From Geothermobacter hydrogeniphilus (GTDB lineage: Bacteria > Desulfobacterota > Desulfuromonadia > Desulfuromonadales > Geothermobacteraceae): 64,000 bases of DNA. The number at the start of each line of letters is the position of its first letter. Within the stretch, counting starts at the first letter, position 1. The notes under the pieces are model-generated. The model had not been told where the DNA came from and did not search any database. It saw only the letters and a list, made by a program, of their open reading frames with translations. The DNA is taken from NCBI RefSeq assembly GCF_002898515.1, contig NZ_PPFX01000001.1, positions 150,847 to 214,846 on the forward strand, read 5' to 3'. The translations under genes were made by a program, and so were the position numbers. Shown one piece after another: positions 1 to 9,455 of the stretch.

Positions 1-244
1 ATTCGTCGCCGAAGGGCAGCTCCTGGGCGGAAACCTCGGCTTCTTTTTCCACTTTGATGAAGACCACGGCCGGAGAAACCTTCTTGGCGACATTGCGGAA
101 GGCGCGGCCGGTCTGCCTCAGGCTTTCAATCCCCTGCTGCTGTGCCAGGGCGTTGCCGCCGCCCGGCGGCAGGATGAGAACCAGGGCCAACAGAACCAGT
201 CCGGTGAACAGAAAAGAGCGTAAGGTGCGTGCGAGTGGTTGCAT
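1..244 (-). CDS. DegP/HtrA-type periplasmic serine protease, N-terminal part only
   Basis: The gene runs off the left edge; 81 codons are visible from an ATG at 244. The N-terminus is a typical Sec signal peptide (basic start, hydrophobic stretch rich in L/V/I, then NALAQ as a likely cleavage region). It is followed by FRNVAKKVSPAVVFIKVEK, the start of the trypsin-like domain of HtrA/DegP/DegQ proteases, which degrade or refold damaged envelope proteins. The catalytic residues and PDZ domains lie outside the window. The start is 20 bases after the stop of the receiver gene, so both are probably transcribed together from the sigma-54 promoter near 713-729. Family assignment rests on this short stretch only. 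Confidence 0.7.
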   Translation of the reverse strand, partial: MQPLARTLRSFLFTGLVLLALVLILPPGGGNALAQQQGIESLRQTGRAFRNVAKKVSPAVVFIKVEKEAEVSAQELPFGDE

Positions 245-264
245 GAGGATCGTCTCCCAGTGGT

Positions 265-675
265 TCAGGCGTTCCCCGACAGCGGGCAGAGATTCCTTAC
301 CCGATCGAGAAACTGATCAATATCAAAAGGTTTATCCAGAACTTCAACCGCTCCCAGCTGCCGTGCCGCGGCGTGTGTCCGGCTGTCGCCGAAGGCGGTC
401 ATGCAGATGGTCGGCAGTTTGCGGGGGGAGTCGCCGTTTGCTTCCAGGGCTTCCAGCCCGGTCAGTGCCGGCATGCGGATGTCAGTGACCAGCAGGTCGA
501 TGCTGTTCGTCGTCCCCTGATTCCCCTCCAGGCACTCCAGCAGGCTCAGGCCGTCGGCGCAGCTGGTGACCCGGTAGCCGGCCTGGTAGAGGCAGAAGGA
601 AAGCAGTTCACGCATCGCCGCATCATCTTCGGCGAGCAGGACATGCGGTGCGTTGCGGCGGTCATCGCGGGACAT
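265..675 (-). CDS. Single-domain response regulator (CheY-like receiver)
   Basis: 136 residues forming one receiver domain and nothing else. Acidic pocket E16-D17-D18, phospho-acceptor D65 in LLVTDIRMP, T93 and K115 in LDKPF are all present, so it should be phosphorylatable. The reading frame is open further upstream, but the ATG at 675 has AAGGAG eight bases before it, and the sigma-54 promoter at 713-729 would place the transcript start just upstream, so the longer start is unlikely. It lies between an NtrC-type activator gene and a DegP-type protease gene. With no output domain it may act by protein contact or as a phosphate sink. Its cognate kinase is inferred, not shown, to be the one at 2175-3632. 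Confidence 0.85.
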   Translation of the reverse strand: MSRDDRRNAPHVLLAEDDAAMRELLSFCLYQAGYRVTSCADGLSLLECLEGNQGTTNSIDLLVTDIRMPALTGLEALEANGDSPRKLPTICMTAFGDSRTHAAARQLGAVEVLDKPFDIDQFLDRVRNLCPLSGNA

Positions 676-712
676 TGTGAGGCTCCTTGGTTGATCCATG
701 CCTCTCTGGGTG

Positions 713-729
713 AGCATAGTTCGTGCCAA
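713..729 (-). promoter_or_regulatory. Sigma-54 (-24/-12) promoter for receiver + DegP-type protease
   Basis: On the minus strand the sequence is TTGGCACGAACTATGCT. This matches the RpoN consensus (TGGCAC, then TTGC) with the invariant GG and GC separated by exactly 10 bases. The expected transcript start is near 702, about 27 bases before the ATG at 675. An NtrC-family activator gene ends about 90 bases upstream. Confidence 0.75.
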
Positions 730-770
730 GATGATGCCAGTTATTACAGGAGGTTGGCGCCGTATGGTGT

Positions 771-803
771 GGGGCAGAATGTCCCCTTGGGGCAAAATGC
801 CCC
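771..803 (-). promoter_or_regulatory. Two tandem dyads, likely activator (UAS) sites
   Basis: Two related palindromes sit side by side: GGGGCAGAATGTCCCC (771-786) and GGGGCAAAATGCCCC (789-803), with centres about 17-18 bases apart. They lie roughly 75-100 bases upstream of the predicted sigma-54 transcript start, the usual position for NtrC-type enhancer sites, and just after the stop codon of the NtrC-family gene (817). They could alternatively act as a terminator hairpin for that gene, although no clear T-run follows. Confidence 0.55.
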
Positions 804-816
804 GGTTCGGCGGGGG

Positions 817-2178
817 TCAGTCGTTCTGGAGCTTGCGGTAGAGGGTTTTGCGATCGATGCCGAGAATCCGGGCCGCCACCGATCGATTGCCGGCAACTTC
901 TCCCAGCACCCGTTCAATGTAACGGCGCTCGACTTCCGCCAGGGTCAGCAGCGGGGCATCGCTGTCGAGTTCGGGGACCTGGGCGGATTTCCCGGCCCGG
1001 GTGATCTGGGGAGGGAGGTCCTCCAGGGTCAGGTGGTCGTGGCGGGTCAGGGCCACCGCCCGTTCCATGACGTTGCGCAGTTCCCGGACATTGCCGGGCC
1101 AGGCGTAACCGAGCAGTTGAGCGGCGACCGGAGCGCTGAGTCCCTGAACCGGTTTGTTCAGCCGGGCGGCAAATTCGTGCAGAAAGCTTTCCGCCAGCAG
1201 CAGGATGTCGTTGCCGCGGTTGCGCAGCGGCGGCATCTCGATACTGATGACATTCAGTCGGTAGAAGAGATCCTCGCGGAAACGTCCCTCCCTGACCGCC
1301 CGTTCGAGATCCTGGTGGGTGGCGGTGACCAGCCGGACGTCGATGGGGATCTCCCGGCTGCCGCCCAGCGGGCGGATCCGGCGTTCTTCGAGAGCGCGCA
1401 GCAGTTTCGGTTGCAGGGTCAGCGGCATCTCGCCGATTTCATCCAGCAGCAGGGTGCCGCCGTGGGCTTCGAGAAAGAGGCCGCGGCGGTCGTTGCGGGC
1501 GTCGGTAAAGGCACCCTGCAGGTGACCGAAGAGCTCGCTTTCGAGCAGCTGTTCCGGCAGGGCGGCGCAGTTGACGGCAACAAAGGGGCCGCTGCCGCGT
1601 CCACTGAGCCGATGCAGGGCGCGGGCAGCCAGTTCCTTGCCGGTTCCGCTTTCCCCGGTCAGCAGGACCGAGCTGTCAATTCCCGCGACCCGGGTGATGA
1701 GTTCCCGGACCGTGCGCATCGGCCGGCTTTCCCCGCTCAGTTCCCCGCTCGGTCGGCTGCGTGCCACCTCGGCGTCAAGCAGGCGGATCTGTTGCTGCAG
1801 CCGGCGGTTTTCGAGCGCCCGGCGCAGGGCGTGGGCGAGCAGGTCGAGGTCGACCGGCTTGGTGACGAAGTCGTAGGCCCCGGCGCGCAACGCCTCGATA
1901 GCGGTTTCCAGGGAACCGAAGGCAGTGATGATCAGCACCGGCAGGTCGGGACGGGCGGCGTGCAGTTCGCGACAGAAACTGATGCCGTCGATGCCGGGCA
2001 GGTTGAGATCGGTCAAGACCAGGTCAATCTCGGTGTCCTGCAGCGCCCGGCGACCGGCGGCAGCGTTTTCGGCCGGAATCACCCGGTGGCCGCGGGCGCC
2101 GAGGTCCTCCTCCAGCAGTTCCCGCATGGAACGGTCATCATCGATGATCAGCAGGGTGCCGGTCACTTCGTCCTTCAT
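817..2178 (-). CDS. NtrC-family sigma-54-dependent response regulator
   Basis: 453 residues with the full NtrC layout. The receiver has phospho-acceptor D57 in LTDLNLPG and K107 in VTKP. The AAA+ domain has Walker A GESGTGKE near residue 175, the sigma-54 contact loop as GAFTDA (222-227, a common variant of GAFTGA) and Walker B LLLDEIGE near 244. A Fis-type helix-turn-helix at about 413-453 ends in RKTLYRKLQ. It overlaps the upstream sensor kinase by four bases (ATGA), so the two form a co-translated pair. The likely targets are the dyads at 771-803 and the sigma-54 promoter at 713-729 immediately downstream, giving control of a receiver and an envelope protease. The signal is unknown. Confidence 0.93.
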   Translation of the reverse strand: MKDEVTGTLLIIDDDRSMRELLEEDLGARGHRVIPAENAAAGRRALQDTEIDLVLTDLNLPGIDGISFCRELHAARPDLPVLIITAFGSLETAIEALRAGAYDFVTKPVDLDLLAHALRRALENRRLQQQIRLLDAEVARSRPSGELSGESRPMRTVRELITRVAGIDSSVLLTGESGTGKELAARALHRLSGRGSGPFVAVNCAALPEQLLESELFGHLQGAFTDARNDRRGLFLEAHGGTLLLDEIGEMPLTLQPKLLRALEERRIRPLGGSREIPIDVRLVTATHQDLERAVREGRFREDLFYRLNVISIEMPPLRNRGNDILLLAESFLHEFAARLNKPVQGLSAPVAAQLLGYAWPGNVRELRNVMERAVALTRHDHLTLEDLPPQITRAGKSAQVPELDSDAPLLTLAEVERRYIERVLGEVAGNRSVAARILGIDRKTLYRKLQND

Positions 2179-3632
2179 GCCGCTTGCTCCTGGTATTCCG
2201 GAAGGTAAAGAGTGAAGCAGCTGCCCTTTCCGAGCGTGCTTTCGACACCGATCCAGCCGCCGTGGTCACGGGCGATTCCCCAGGCGATAGAGAGCCCGAG
2301 GCCGGTTCCCTGGCCGATTTCCTTGGTCGTAAAGAAAGGATCGAAAAGCTGCTGCAGGTTTTTCTCGTCAATACCGGTCCCCTGGTCCCTGACCGCAAGA
2401 CTGACCCAGGGACCGGGGTGGTCGACTTCCGCCGGGAGGGAAACCTCCCGCGGGCGGTCGACGCGCAGCACCAGAACGCCGCCTTCCGGCATCGCCTGGA
2501 TGCCGTTCATGCTCAGGTTGATCAGCACCTGCTGCAGTTGGCCGGCATCGGCCGCGGCCCGGATATCGGGCTGCCGTATGTCGAGCTGCAGTTCGACGCC
2601 CTGTTTTTCCGCCGCCGGATGAACCAGGTTGATGACCGTGGTCGCCAGCCCGGACAACTCCAGTGGGTGCTTGCGCAATTCGCTGCGGCGGGCAAAATCG
2701 AGCAGCTGACGCATGATCAGGGTCATGCGCTGTGTCTGGTCGCCGATGATCCGGGCGTTGCGCTGGACCTCCTCGGCTGTCAGACCGTCGCGGCTCAACA
2801 GCTTGGCGCGCCCGGCGATGACGTTGAGCGGGGTTCCGAGTTCGTGTGCCATGCCGGCCGAGAGTCGACCGAGGGTCGCCAGTCGTTCGGTATGACGCAG
2901 TTTCTCCAGGGCGTCGAGACGGGCCTGGTCGGCGGTGCGGGCGCTGGCCAGCTGGCCGCGCATTTTCTCCAGGGCTCCGGCCAGCAGGCCGAACTCATCC
3001 CTGCTGTCGCTTTCCACCGGCCCGGAAAAATCGCCGTCGGCGATGCGTTCGGCGTGGGCGGCCAGTTTCTTGACCGGTCGATCGACCCAGATGCTGCCGA
3101 TGACGGTGATCAGCAGCAGACTGCAGGCCACCGCCGTGGCCAGCATAAAGGCCGATCGGCGCATGCTTTCGCGCACGTAGCCGTGCATTTCGGCCAGTGA
3201 TTCGCTGACTTCAACGGCGCCGAGACGACCGCCGGGGGTGATCAGCGGCAGGTAGGTGAAGAGGTAGTCCTTGCCTTCGTCGGTTTCGGCCAGCAGGGTG
3301 ACGATTTCGCCCTGCCGGGTCGCTTCCAGCTTGGGGTCCTTGAGCGGGGTGAAGCGATCGCTGGTCTCCCCTTCCAGCCAGACCCAGCGGACTCGCTGAC
3401 CGCCTTCAAGCCGGCGGTTGCGCTTGAGAAAGATCATGGCCCCCCGTTCGCCCCGGGTCTGCCAGATTTCCGCCGTCATCTGGCGCAGAACGATGCCGAC
3501 CTGGCGCGCTTCACGGCTCAGGTTGGCCTTGATTTGAACCCGCTCCCGCTTGACCGTCTGCCAGCTGTAGATGGCGAACAACAGGGCGACGGTCAGCAGC
3601 AGGGCGACGGCTATTTTAAGGGTCAGGCGCAT
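2175..3632 (-). CDS. Membrane sensor histidine kinase, partner of the NtrC-type regulator
   Basis: 485 residues. The first transmembrane segment is at about 5-24, followed by a periplasmic domain of roughly 135 residues (about 25-158), a second transmembrane segment (about 160-182) and a HAMP linker. The HisKA domain has H263 in MAHELGTPLN. The ATPase domain contains the N box (INLSMNGIQAM), G1 (DQGTGID), F box (FDPFFTTK) and G2 (GTGLGLSI). This is the usual architecture of kinases pairing with NtrC-type regulators such as ZraS or AtoS. The start at 3632 has GAGGA seven bases upstream. A good sigma-70 promoter lies at 3668-3696. With a DegP-type protease downstream, envelope stress sensing is a reasonable inference. 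Confidence 0.92.
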   Translation of the reverse strand: MRLTLKIAVALLLTVALLFAIYSWQTVKRERVQIKANLSREARQVGIVLRQMTAEIWQTRGERGAMIFLKRNRRLEGGQRVRWVWLEGETSDRFTPLKDPKLEATRQGEIVTLLAETDEGKDYLFTYLPLITPGGRLGAVEVSESLAEMHGYVRESMRRSAFMLATAVACSLLLITVIGSIWVDRPVKKLAAHAERIADGDFSGPVESDSRDEFGLLAGALEKMRGQLASARTADQARLDALEKLRHTERLATLGRLSAGMAHELGTPLNVIAGRAKLLSRDGLTAEEVQRNARIIGDQTQRMTLIMRQLLDFARRSELRKHPLELSGLATTVINLVHPAAEKQGVELQLDIRQPDIRAAADAGQLQQVLINLSMNGIQAMPEGGVLVLRVDRPREVSLPAEVDHPGPWVSLAVRDQGTGIDEKNLQQLFDPFFTTKEIGQGTGLGLSIAWGIARDHGGWIGVESTLGKGSCFTLYLPEYQEQAA

Positions 3633-3667
3633 GGCGGAATCCTCGCGGCCGGGATCGGCCGGAGGTC

Positions 3668-3696
3668 ATTATGCGTGGCGGCGCCGGGATTGTCCA
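3668..3696 (-). promoter_or_regulatory. Sigma-70-type promoter for the kinase/regulator pair
   Basis: On the minus strand TGGACA and CATAAT are separated by 17 bases; each matches the consensus at five of six positions. The expected transcript start near 3661 is about 30 bases before the kinase ATG at 3632. Confidence 0.55.
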
Positions 3697-3718
3697 GCGC
3701 CGCGGGCGGGTTACCGGA

Positions 3719-4615
3719 TCAGTCCTTCAGGTAGCTGCTGATGGTGGCAAAGAAATTTTTCGGCTCAATCTCAAAAGCCTTGGCCCATTCGCTCGGATCG
3801 ACTTCATTGCCTTCGACCAGCATCGCCAGCTGGCCGCGGGTGATAGGGAAGGCGGGGACCCGGTCCATCATCGCCACCACCGGTTTCATCAGCGACAGCG
3901 GCTGGTGCAGCTTGACCACCCGCCCCCTGCCGAGGGCGCGGCCCACCAGGTCGAGGATTTCGTCGTAGCTCAGGATCTGTGGCCCGCCGCAATGGTAGAC
4001 CTGGCCGATGCTCTGTGGTTGCTGCAGGGCGCGCACGAAGCCGGCGGCGACATCTTCGACCGCCACCGGGCTCATGCGATAACGGCCGTTGCCGATCACC
4101 GGCACCAGCGGCAGTTTGCGGATCAGCCCGGCCAGCATGTTGACGAACTGGTCTCCCGGTCCGTAAATCAGCGAGGGCCGGAAAATGGTCCAGTCGAGGT
4201 CAGAGCCGCGCAGCGCCTGCTCGGCGGCCCATTTGGTGCGATGGTAGGCGGTTTCGGCCTGCTCACGGGCGCCGTTGGCACTCATGTGAATGAAGCGCCG
4301 GATGCCCGCTTTCCGGGTCGCGGCAATGATATTGTCCGTCGCCTCGGTGTGCAGGCGGGTGAAAGTGATCCCGCGTCGGGGGAACTCCCGGATGATGCCG
4401 ACCAGGTGGATGACCGCCTCACAGCCGTTCAGACCGTTGCCGAGGCTGTCGGGGTCGGTGATATCACCCAGGTGAAAGCGCAGGTTTTCGTGCCGATCAA
4501 GCTTGCGGTCCGAACCGCTGCGTGCCAGGCAGGTCACCCGGTGTCCAGCCGCCAGCAGTTGCCCGACAACTTCGCGTCCGACAAACCCGGTGCCGCCGGT
4601 TACAAAAACGTTCAT
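3719..4615 (-). CDS. NAD(P)-binding sugar-epimerase-like protein, NDUFA9 (complex I 39-kDa) type
   Basis: 298 residues of the atypical/extended SDR fold. The N-terminal dinucleotide-binding motif is TGGTGFVG (6-13), and the catalytic pair is in YHRTK (Y124, K128). RPSLIYGPGDQFVN and the C-terminal region resemble bacterial relatives of the complex I NDUFA9 subunit, which bind NAD(P)H but whose reaction is mostly unknown. The ATG at 4615 has GGAG eight bases upstream; a GTG two codons earlier is possible but too close to the Shine-Dalgarno. It is probably transcribed alone. Specific substrate unknown. Confidence 0.85.
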   Translation of the reverse strand: MNVFVTGGTGFVGREVVGQLLAAGHRVTCLARSGSDRKLDRHENLRFHLGDITDPDSLGNGLNGCEAVIHLVGIIREFPRRGITFTRLHTEATDNIIAATRKAGIRRFIHMSANGAREQAETAYHRTKWAAEQALRGSDLDWTIFRPSLIYGPGDQFVNMLAGLIRKLPLVPVIGNGRYRMSPVAVEDVAAGFVRALQQPQSIGQVYHCGGPQILSYDEILDLVGRALGRGRVVKLHQPLSLMKPVVAMMDRVPAFPITRGQLAMLVEGNEVDPSEWAKAFEIEPKNFFATISSYLKD

Positions 4616-4717
4616 CCTCACCTCTCCTTTCGTGCGGCCAGGAACTCTGGTCGCGGACAGCTTACAATCATGTTCTCCATTCTACCAGCTGCAGGGTCTC
4701 GGTGTGCTGCTCGCTAA

Positions 4718-4759
4718 TGTATACGGTAGCGGATTTCGATATTTAGTATAACGTATACA
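4718..4759. promoter_or_regulatory. Pair of GTATAC palindromes upstream of the hydrogenase operon
   Basis: TGTATAC (4718-4724) and GTATACA (4753-4759) form an inverted pair with 28 bases between them. Each core (GTATAC) is itself palindromic, and centres are 34 bases apart. The pair lies 20-60 bases upstream of the promoter-like TTGACA at 4779. Operator function is only inferred from position and symmetry. Confidence 0.3.
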
Positions 4760-4778
4760 CGATCGTGGTAGAAACTCC

Positions 4779-4808
4779 TTGACAGGGTTTGTCAGCGGGC
4801 GATATTAA
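4779..4808 (+). promoter_or_regulatory. Possible sigma-70 promoter of the hydrogenase operon
   Basis: A perfect TTGACA (4779-4784) is followed after 18 bases by TATTAA (4803-4808, four of six consensus positions). It is in the 338-base gap between the divergent NDUFA9-like gene and the hydrogenase small subunit, leaving a leader of about 140 AT-rich bases. The rest of the gap holds nothing else I recognise. Confidence 0.4.
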
Positions 4809-4953
4809 CACTGTTATATTCAGGCTGTCGTGCGTCCTGTCGACCGCTTTTCATTAAAAATAATATCAGCCAACTTCACAGACATTAGAGAAAAATAAGA
4901 ATATAATAATGTTCTGACGGATTTTGTTTTCACAGCGAAAGGAGGACGTTGCC

Positions 4954-6072
4954 ATGAAAACCGAACATACTCCGAATGAGGTTTCCATTCCGGAGGCAAC
5001 CCTGCGGAAGTGGGAAGCGCGAGGGGTCAGCCGGCGTGACTTCATCAAGTTCTGTACGGCGACCACGGCAGCCATGGCCCTGCCGATGACCTTTGTGCCC
5101 AGGGTCGCACAGGCCATGGAGGATAATCGGCTGCCGGTGATCTGGGTTGAATACCAGAGTTGCTCGGGAGACTCGGAGGCGTTTCTGCGCGCCAACCAGC
5201 CCGCCGCCGGGGATATCATCCTCGACGTGATTTCCCTGGAATACTCCGAAGTGATCATGGCCGCCGCCGGTCATCTCGCCGAAGAGGCCAAACAGCAGGC
5301 GATGGAGAAATACAAGGGCAAGTATGTGCTGATCGTCGAGGGCGCGATTCCCAAAGGGGACGGCGGCGTCTACTGCACCGTCGGCGGCCGGAGCGCGGTC
5401 GACAGCTGTACCGAGCTGGTCAGAAACGCCGCGGCCACCATTTGTGTCGGGTCCTGCGCCAGTTTCGGCGGCATCCCGGCGGCCGCGCCCAATCCGACCG
5501 GCGCGGTGTCGGTGATGGACCTGGTGCCCGGCGCGCCGGTGATCAACCTGCCCGGTTGTCCGGTCAATGCCGAGAACCTGACCGCGACCATCGTTCATTT
5601 CCTCACCTTCGGCAAACTGCCGGCCACCGATCGGCTCGGCCGGCCGAAGTTCGCCTACGGCAAGCGGATTCATGACAACTGCGAGCGCCGCGCCCATTTC
5701 GACGCCGGTCAGTACGCCGAGGTCTTTGGTGACGCCGGTCACCGTCAGGGGCACTGCCTCTACAAGCTCGGCTGCAAGGGACCGGAGACCTTCCATAACT
5801 GCCCGACCATCCGCTACAACGAAGGGACCAGTTGGCCGGTCATGGCCGGTCATGGTTGCGTCGGTTGCTCCGAGCCGCAGTTCTGGGACACCATGAGCCC
5901 CTTCTATCGGCGGCTGCCGAACGTTCCCGGTTTCGATGTCGAGATGACCGCCGACAAGATCGGCATCGGCCTGGCGGCGGCCACCGCGGTGGCCTTCGGC
6001 GCCCATGGCGTGGCGAGCTGTTTCCGGCGTGGCGACAATATGGAACAAGATAAGGTGATCGAGGAGGAATAA
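4954..6072 (+). CDS. hyaA: [NiFe] hydrogenase small subunit, Tat-exported, membrane-anchored
   Basis: 372 residues. It carries the electron-relay Fe-S clusters of a periplasm-facing uptake hydrogenase. The Tat signal is SRRDFIKFC (twin Arg 27-28) followed by a short hydrophobic run. Distal cluster ligands H240, C243, C268, C274 and medial ligands C283, C302, C305 are in place. For the proximal cluster, C70, C168 and C202 are present, but the residue that is normally the second Cys of CxxC is Asp73 (CSGDSE). A hydrophobic stretch at 336-352 is the C-terminal membrane anchor. The ATG at 4954 follows AGGAGG; the frame is open ten codons further upstream but lacks a ribosome site. First gene of small-large-cytochrome b-protease. 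Confidence 0.95.
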   Translation: MKTEHTPNEVSIPEATLRKWEARGVSRRDFIKFCTATTAAMALPMTFVPRVAQAMEDNRLPVIWVEYQSCSGDSEAFLRANQPAAGDIILDVISLEYSEVIMAAAGHLAEEAKQQAMEKYKGKYVLIVEGAIPKGDGGVYCTVGGRSAVDSCTELVRNAAATICVGSCASFGGIPAAAPNPTGAVSVMDLVPGAPVINLPGCPVNAENLTATIVHFLTFGKLPATDRLGRPKFAYGKRIHDNCERRAHFDAGQYAEVFGDAGHRQGHCLYKLGCKGPETFHNCPTIRYNEGTSWPVMAGHGCVGCSEPQFWDTMSPFYRRLPNVPGFDVEMTADKIGIGLAAATAVAFGAHGVASCFRRGDNMEQDKVIEEE

Positions 6073-6076
6073 GACG

Positions 6077-7789
<1,713 letters not shown>

Positions 7790-7804
7790 GTAAGGAGATA
7801 CGCC

Positions 7805-8458
7805 ATGCTGCAGATAAGATACGTCTGGGAGTGGCCGGTTCGCATCACCCACTGGGTCAATGCGCTCAGTATCGTGGTCCTTTCGGTGACCGGGTTCTAT
7901 ATCGGCAACCCGTTTGTGACCGTTCACAGCACCAACCAGTTTGTCATGGGGACCATGCGGGTTGTCCATTACGGTTTCGCCTATGCTTTCGCGCTGTCGG
8001 TGCTGGCCCGGGTGGTCTGGAGCCTGGTGGGCAACCACCACGCGTCCTGGCGGGAATTCTTCCCCTGGCTGACGCCGAGCGGCTGGAAACGGATCATCGG
8101 GACCTTCAAGTATTATGCTTTCATGGCAAAAAAGCCTCCCTACGAGGTCGGTCACAACGCCCTGGCGGCGATGGCCTACTCGGCGGTCTTCATTCTCTAC
8201 CTGGTGCAGATCGTCAGCGGCTTCGCCCTCTACGGCCAGTTCAGCCCGGGGGTCGGCTGGTACAGCTTTTTTGCCCCGGTGCTGACTGCCTTCGGCAACC
8301 AGGGACTGCGCCTGACCCACCACCTGGTGATGTGGCTGCTGATCGGCTTTGCCATCCATCACGTCTACAGCGCCTGGCTGATGGATGTGAAGGAGAAGAA
8401 CGGGACGCTCAGCTCGATTTTCGGTGGCTACAAGTTTGTTGAACCCGAGGATCTTTGA
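7805..8458 (+). CDS. hyaC: Ni/Fe-hydrogenase b-type cytochrome subunit
   Basis: 217 residues, mostly hydrophobic with four membrane segments and conserved histidines (THWVN near 16, VVHYGF near 55, LTHHLVM and IHHVYSAW near 171-186) suited to two b-type hemes. This is the family that anchors the hydrogenase dimer and passes electrons to the quinone pool. It lies 15 bases after the large subunit, with AAGGAG before its ATG, and its stop overlaps the start of the protease gene (TGATG). The order matches the hya-type uptake operons. Confidence 0.93.
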   Translation: MLQIRYVWEWPVRITHWVNALSIVVLSVTGFYIGNPFVTVHSTNQFVMGTMRVVHYGFAYAFALSVLARVVWSLVGNHHASWREFFPWLTPSGWKRIIGTFKYYAFMAKKPPYEVGHNALAAMAYSAVFILYLVQIVSGFALYGQFSPGVGWYSFFAPVLTAFGNQGLRLTHHLVMWLLIGFAIHHVYSAWLMDVKEKNGTLSSIFGGYKFVEPEDL

Positions 8459-8934
8459 TGAAAATACTGGTTCTCGGGCTCGGCAACAGCCTGATGAGTG
8501 ATGACGGCTTCGGGGTATTCGCGGTTCGGAAGCTGCAGCAGGATTTTCGTTTTCCTGAACAGGTTGCGCTGCTTGATGGTGGCACCTTGGGACTCGATCT
8601 GCTTCCCCGTCTCGAAGGGGTGGAGAAACTGTTGATTCTCGACGCCATCAATATGGACGCTGCCCCCGGCGAGATCTTCCGTCTCGAAGGGGAGGAGGTG
8701 CCGCGCGCTTTTGCCAACAAGCTCTCGGTACACCAGATGGGCGTACAGGATCTGCTGGCGGTGGCCGAACTACAGGGTTACTGTCCGCCGGAACTGGTGG
8801 TCTGGGGGGTGCAGCCCGAATCGATTGAGATGCGCATCGGTCTCACCGAACCCGTCAAACCGGCCCTGGAGAAGGTGGTGCAAGGGGTGGTCGATGAACT
8901 GACCGCCTGGGGAGCTGCACCAGAAGCGGCTTGA
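8458..8934 (+). CDS. hyaD: Hydrogenase maturation protease (HyaD/HybD type)
   Basis: 158 residues. The N-terminus MKILVLGLGNSLMSDDGFG is the signature of peptidase family M52. The nickel-sensing positions known from HybD (E16, D62, H93) correspond here to D16, D63 and H93; Asp at the first position is common in the HoxM/HyaD branch. It should clip the 15-residue tail of the large subunit encoded two genes upstream. The ATG at 8458 overlaps the stop of the cytochrome b gene; a TTG one codon earlier is possible but less likely. Confidence 0.93.
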   Translation: MKILVLGLGNSLMSDDGFGVFAVRKLQQDFRFPEQVALLDGGTLGLDLLPRLEGVEKLLILDAINMDAAPGEIFRLEGEEVPRAFANKLSVHQMGVQDLLAVAELQGYCPPELVVWGVQPESIEMRIGLTEPVKPALEKVVQGVVDELTAWGAAPEAA

Positions 8935-8962
8935 GAAGGAAAAAGTTTGCTGGATTCAATCA

Positions 8963-8989
8963 CGAGGGCTGCCCCGAAGGCAGCCCTCG
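8963..8989 (+). terminator. Strong hairpin after the hydrogenase operon
   Basis: CGAGGGCTGCC (8963-8973) and GGCAGCCCTCG (8979-8989) form a perfect 11-bp stem with a five-base loop (CCGAA). The following bases are CTTCGTTCC, so the T-run is weak. It lies 28 bases after the protease gene and before the small cytochrome c gene. It could end the operon, reduce readthrough or protect the mRNA 3' end. Confidence 0.6.
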
Positions 8990-9023
8990 CTTCGTTCCGG
9001 CGCCTGCCCGGTCGGGGGAGAGG

Positions 9024-9455
9024 ATGATCAAAGGCCTGCTGTATATTGTCTTGTTGACACTTCCGGTCGCCTGCCGCGAGGTTCCGCCGGACTACCCGCC
9101 GCGCGCCGTGCCTGCCGGCCTGCTCGATTCTCACGCGGCGCTCAATGCGGGCGCCCGGATGTTTCGACGCAAATGCGCTTCCTGCCATGGGCATCCCTCG
9201 GAGGGGCGTTCGGAGCGGGCTGATTTCTTCGATCCGCCGGCGCCAGATTTTTCCGAGCCCCGTTATCTGGCGGTCGACCCGGCCTACCTCTACTGGCGCA
9301 TTGAACACGGCAAGACAATCGAGCCTTTTCGTTCCCGCGGGTCGGTGATGCCGACCTGGGGTCCGCATCTTTCCGAAACCGAGATCTGGAACCTGGTGGT
9401 TTATCTCCTTTCCCGCAGTCGTCCGTCGTCCGCAAACGGATTCAGGTTTTACTGA
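9024..9455 (+). CDS. Small monoheme cytochrome c, exported, possibly a lipoprotein
   Basis: 143 residues. The hydrophobic N-terminus ends in LTLPVAC; this resembles a lipobox but has Pro at -3, so lipidation is uncertain. The heme site is CASCH (51-55) and a plausible axial ligand is M109 in GSVMPTWG. This is a class I cytochrome c fold of the CccA/cbb3 type. The frame extends 31 codons upstream, but the first part would be translated through the terminator hairpin at 8963-8989; the ATG at 9024 with GGGGAGAGG in front is preferred. It follows the hydrogenase operon and may accept electrons in the periplasm, although the hairpin suggests separate or reduced expression. Confidence 0.85.
   Translation: MIKGLLYIVLLTLPVACREVPPDYPPRAVPAGLLDSHAALNAGARMFRRKCASCHGHPSEGRSERADFFDPPAPDFSEPRYLAVDPAYLYWRIEHGKTIEPFRSRGSVMPTWGPHLSETEIWNLVVYLLSRSRPSSANGFRFY

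Noticed and set aside
373..2208. Long plus-strand open frame opposite the NtrC-type gene
   Set aside because: It has no family pattern and is the GC-rich antisense shadow of a clear regulator gene. The same applies to the long antisense frames opposite pckA, lon, cheA, transketolase and the DUF445 gene.
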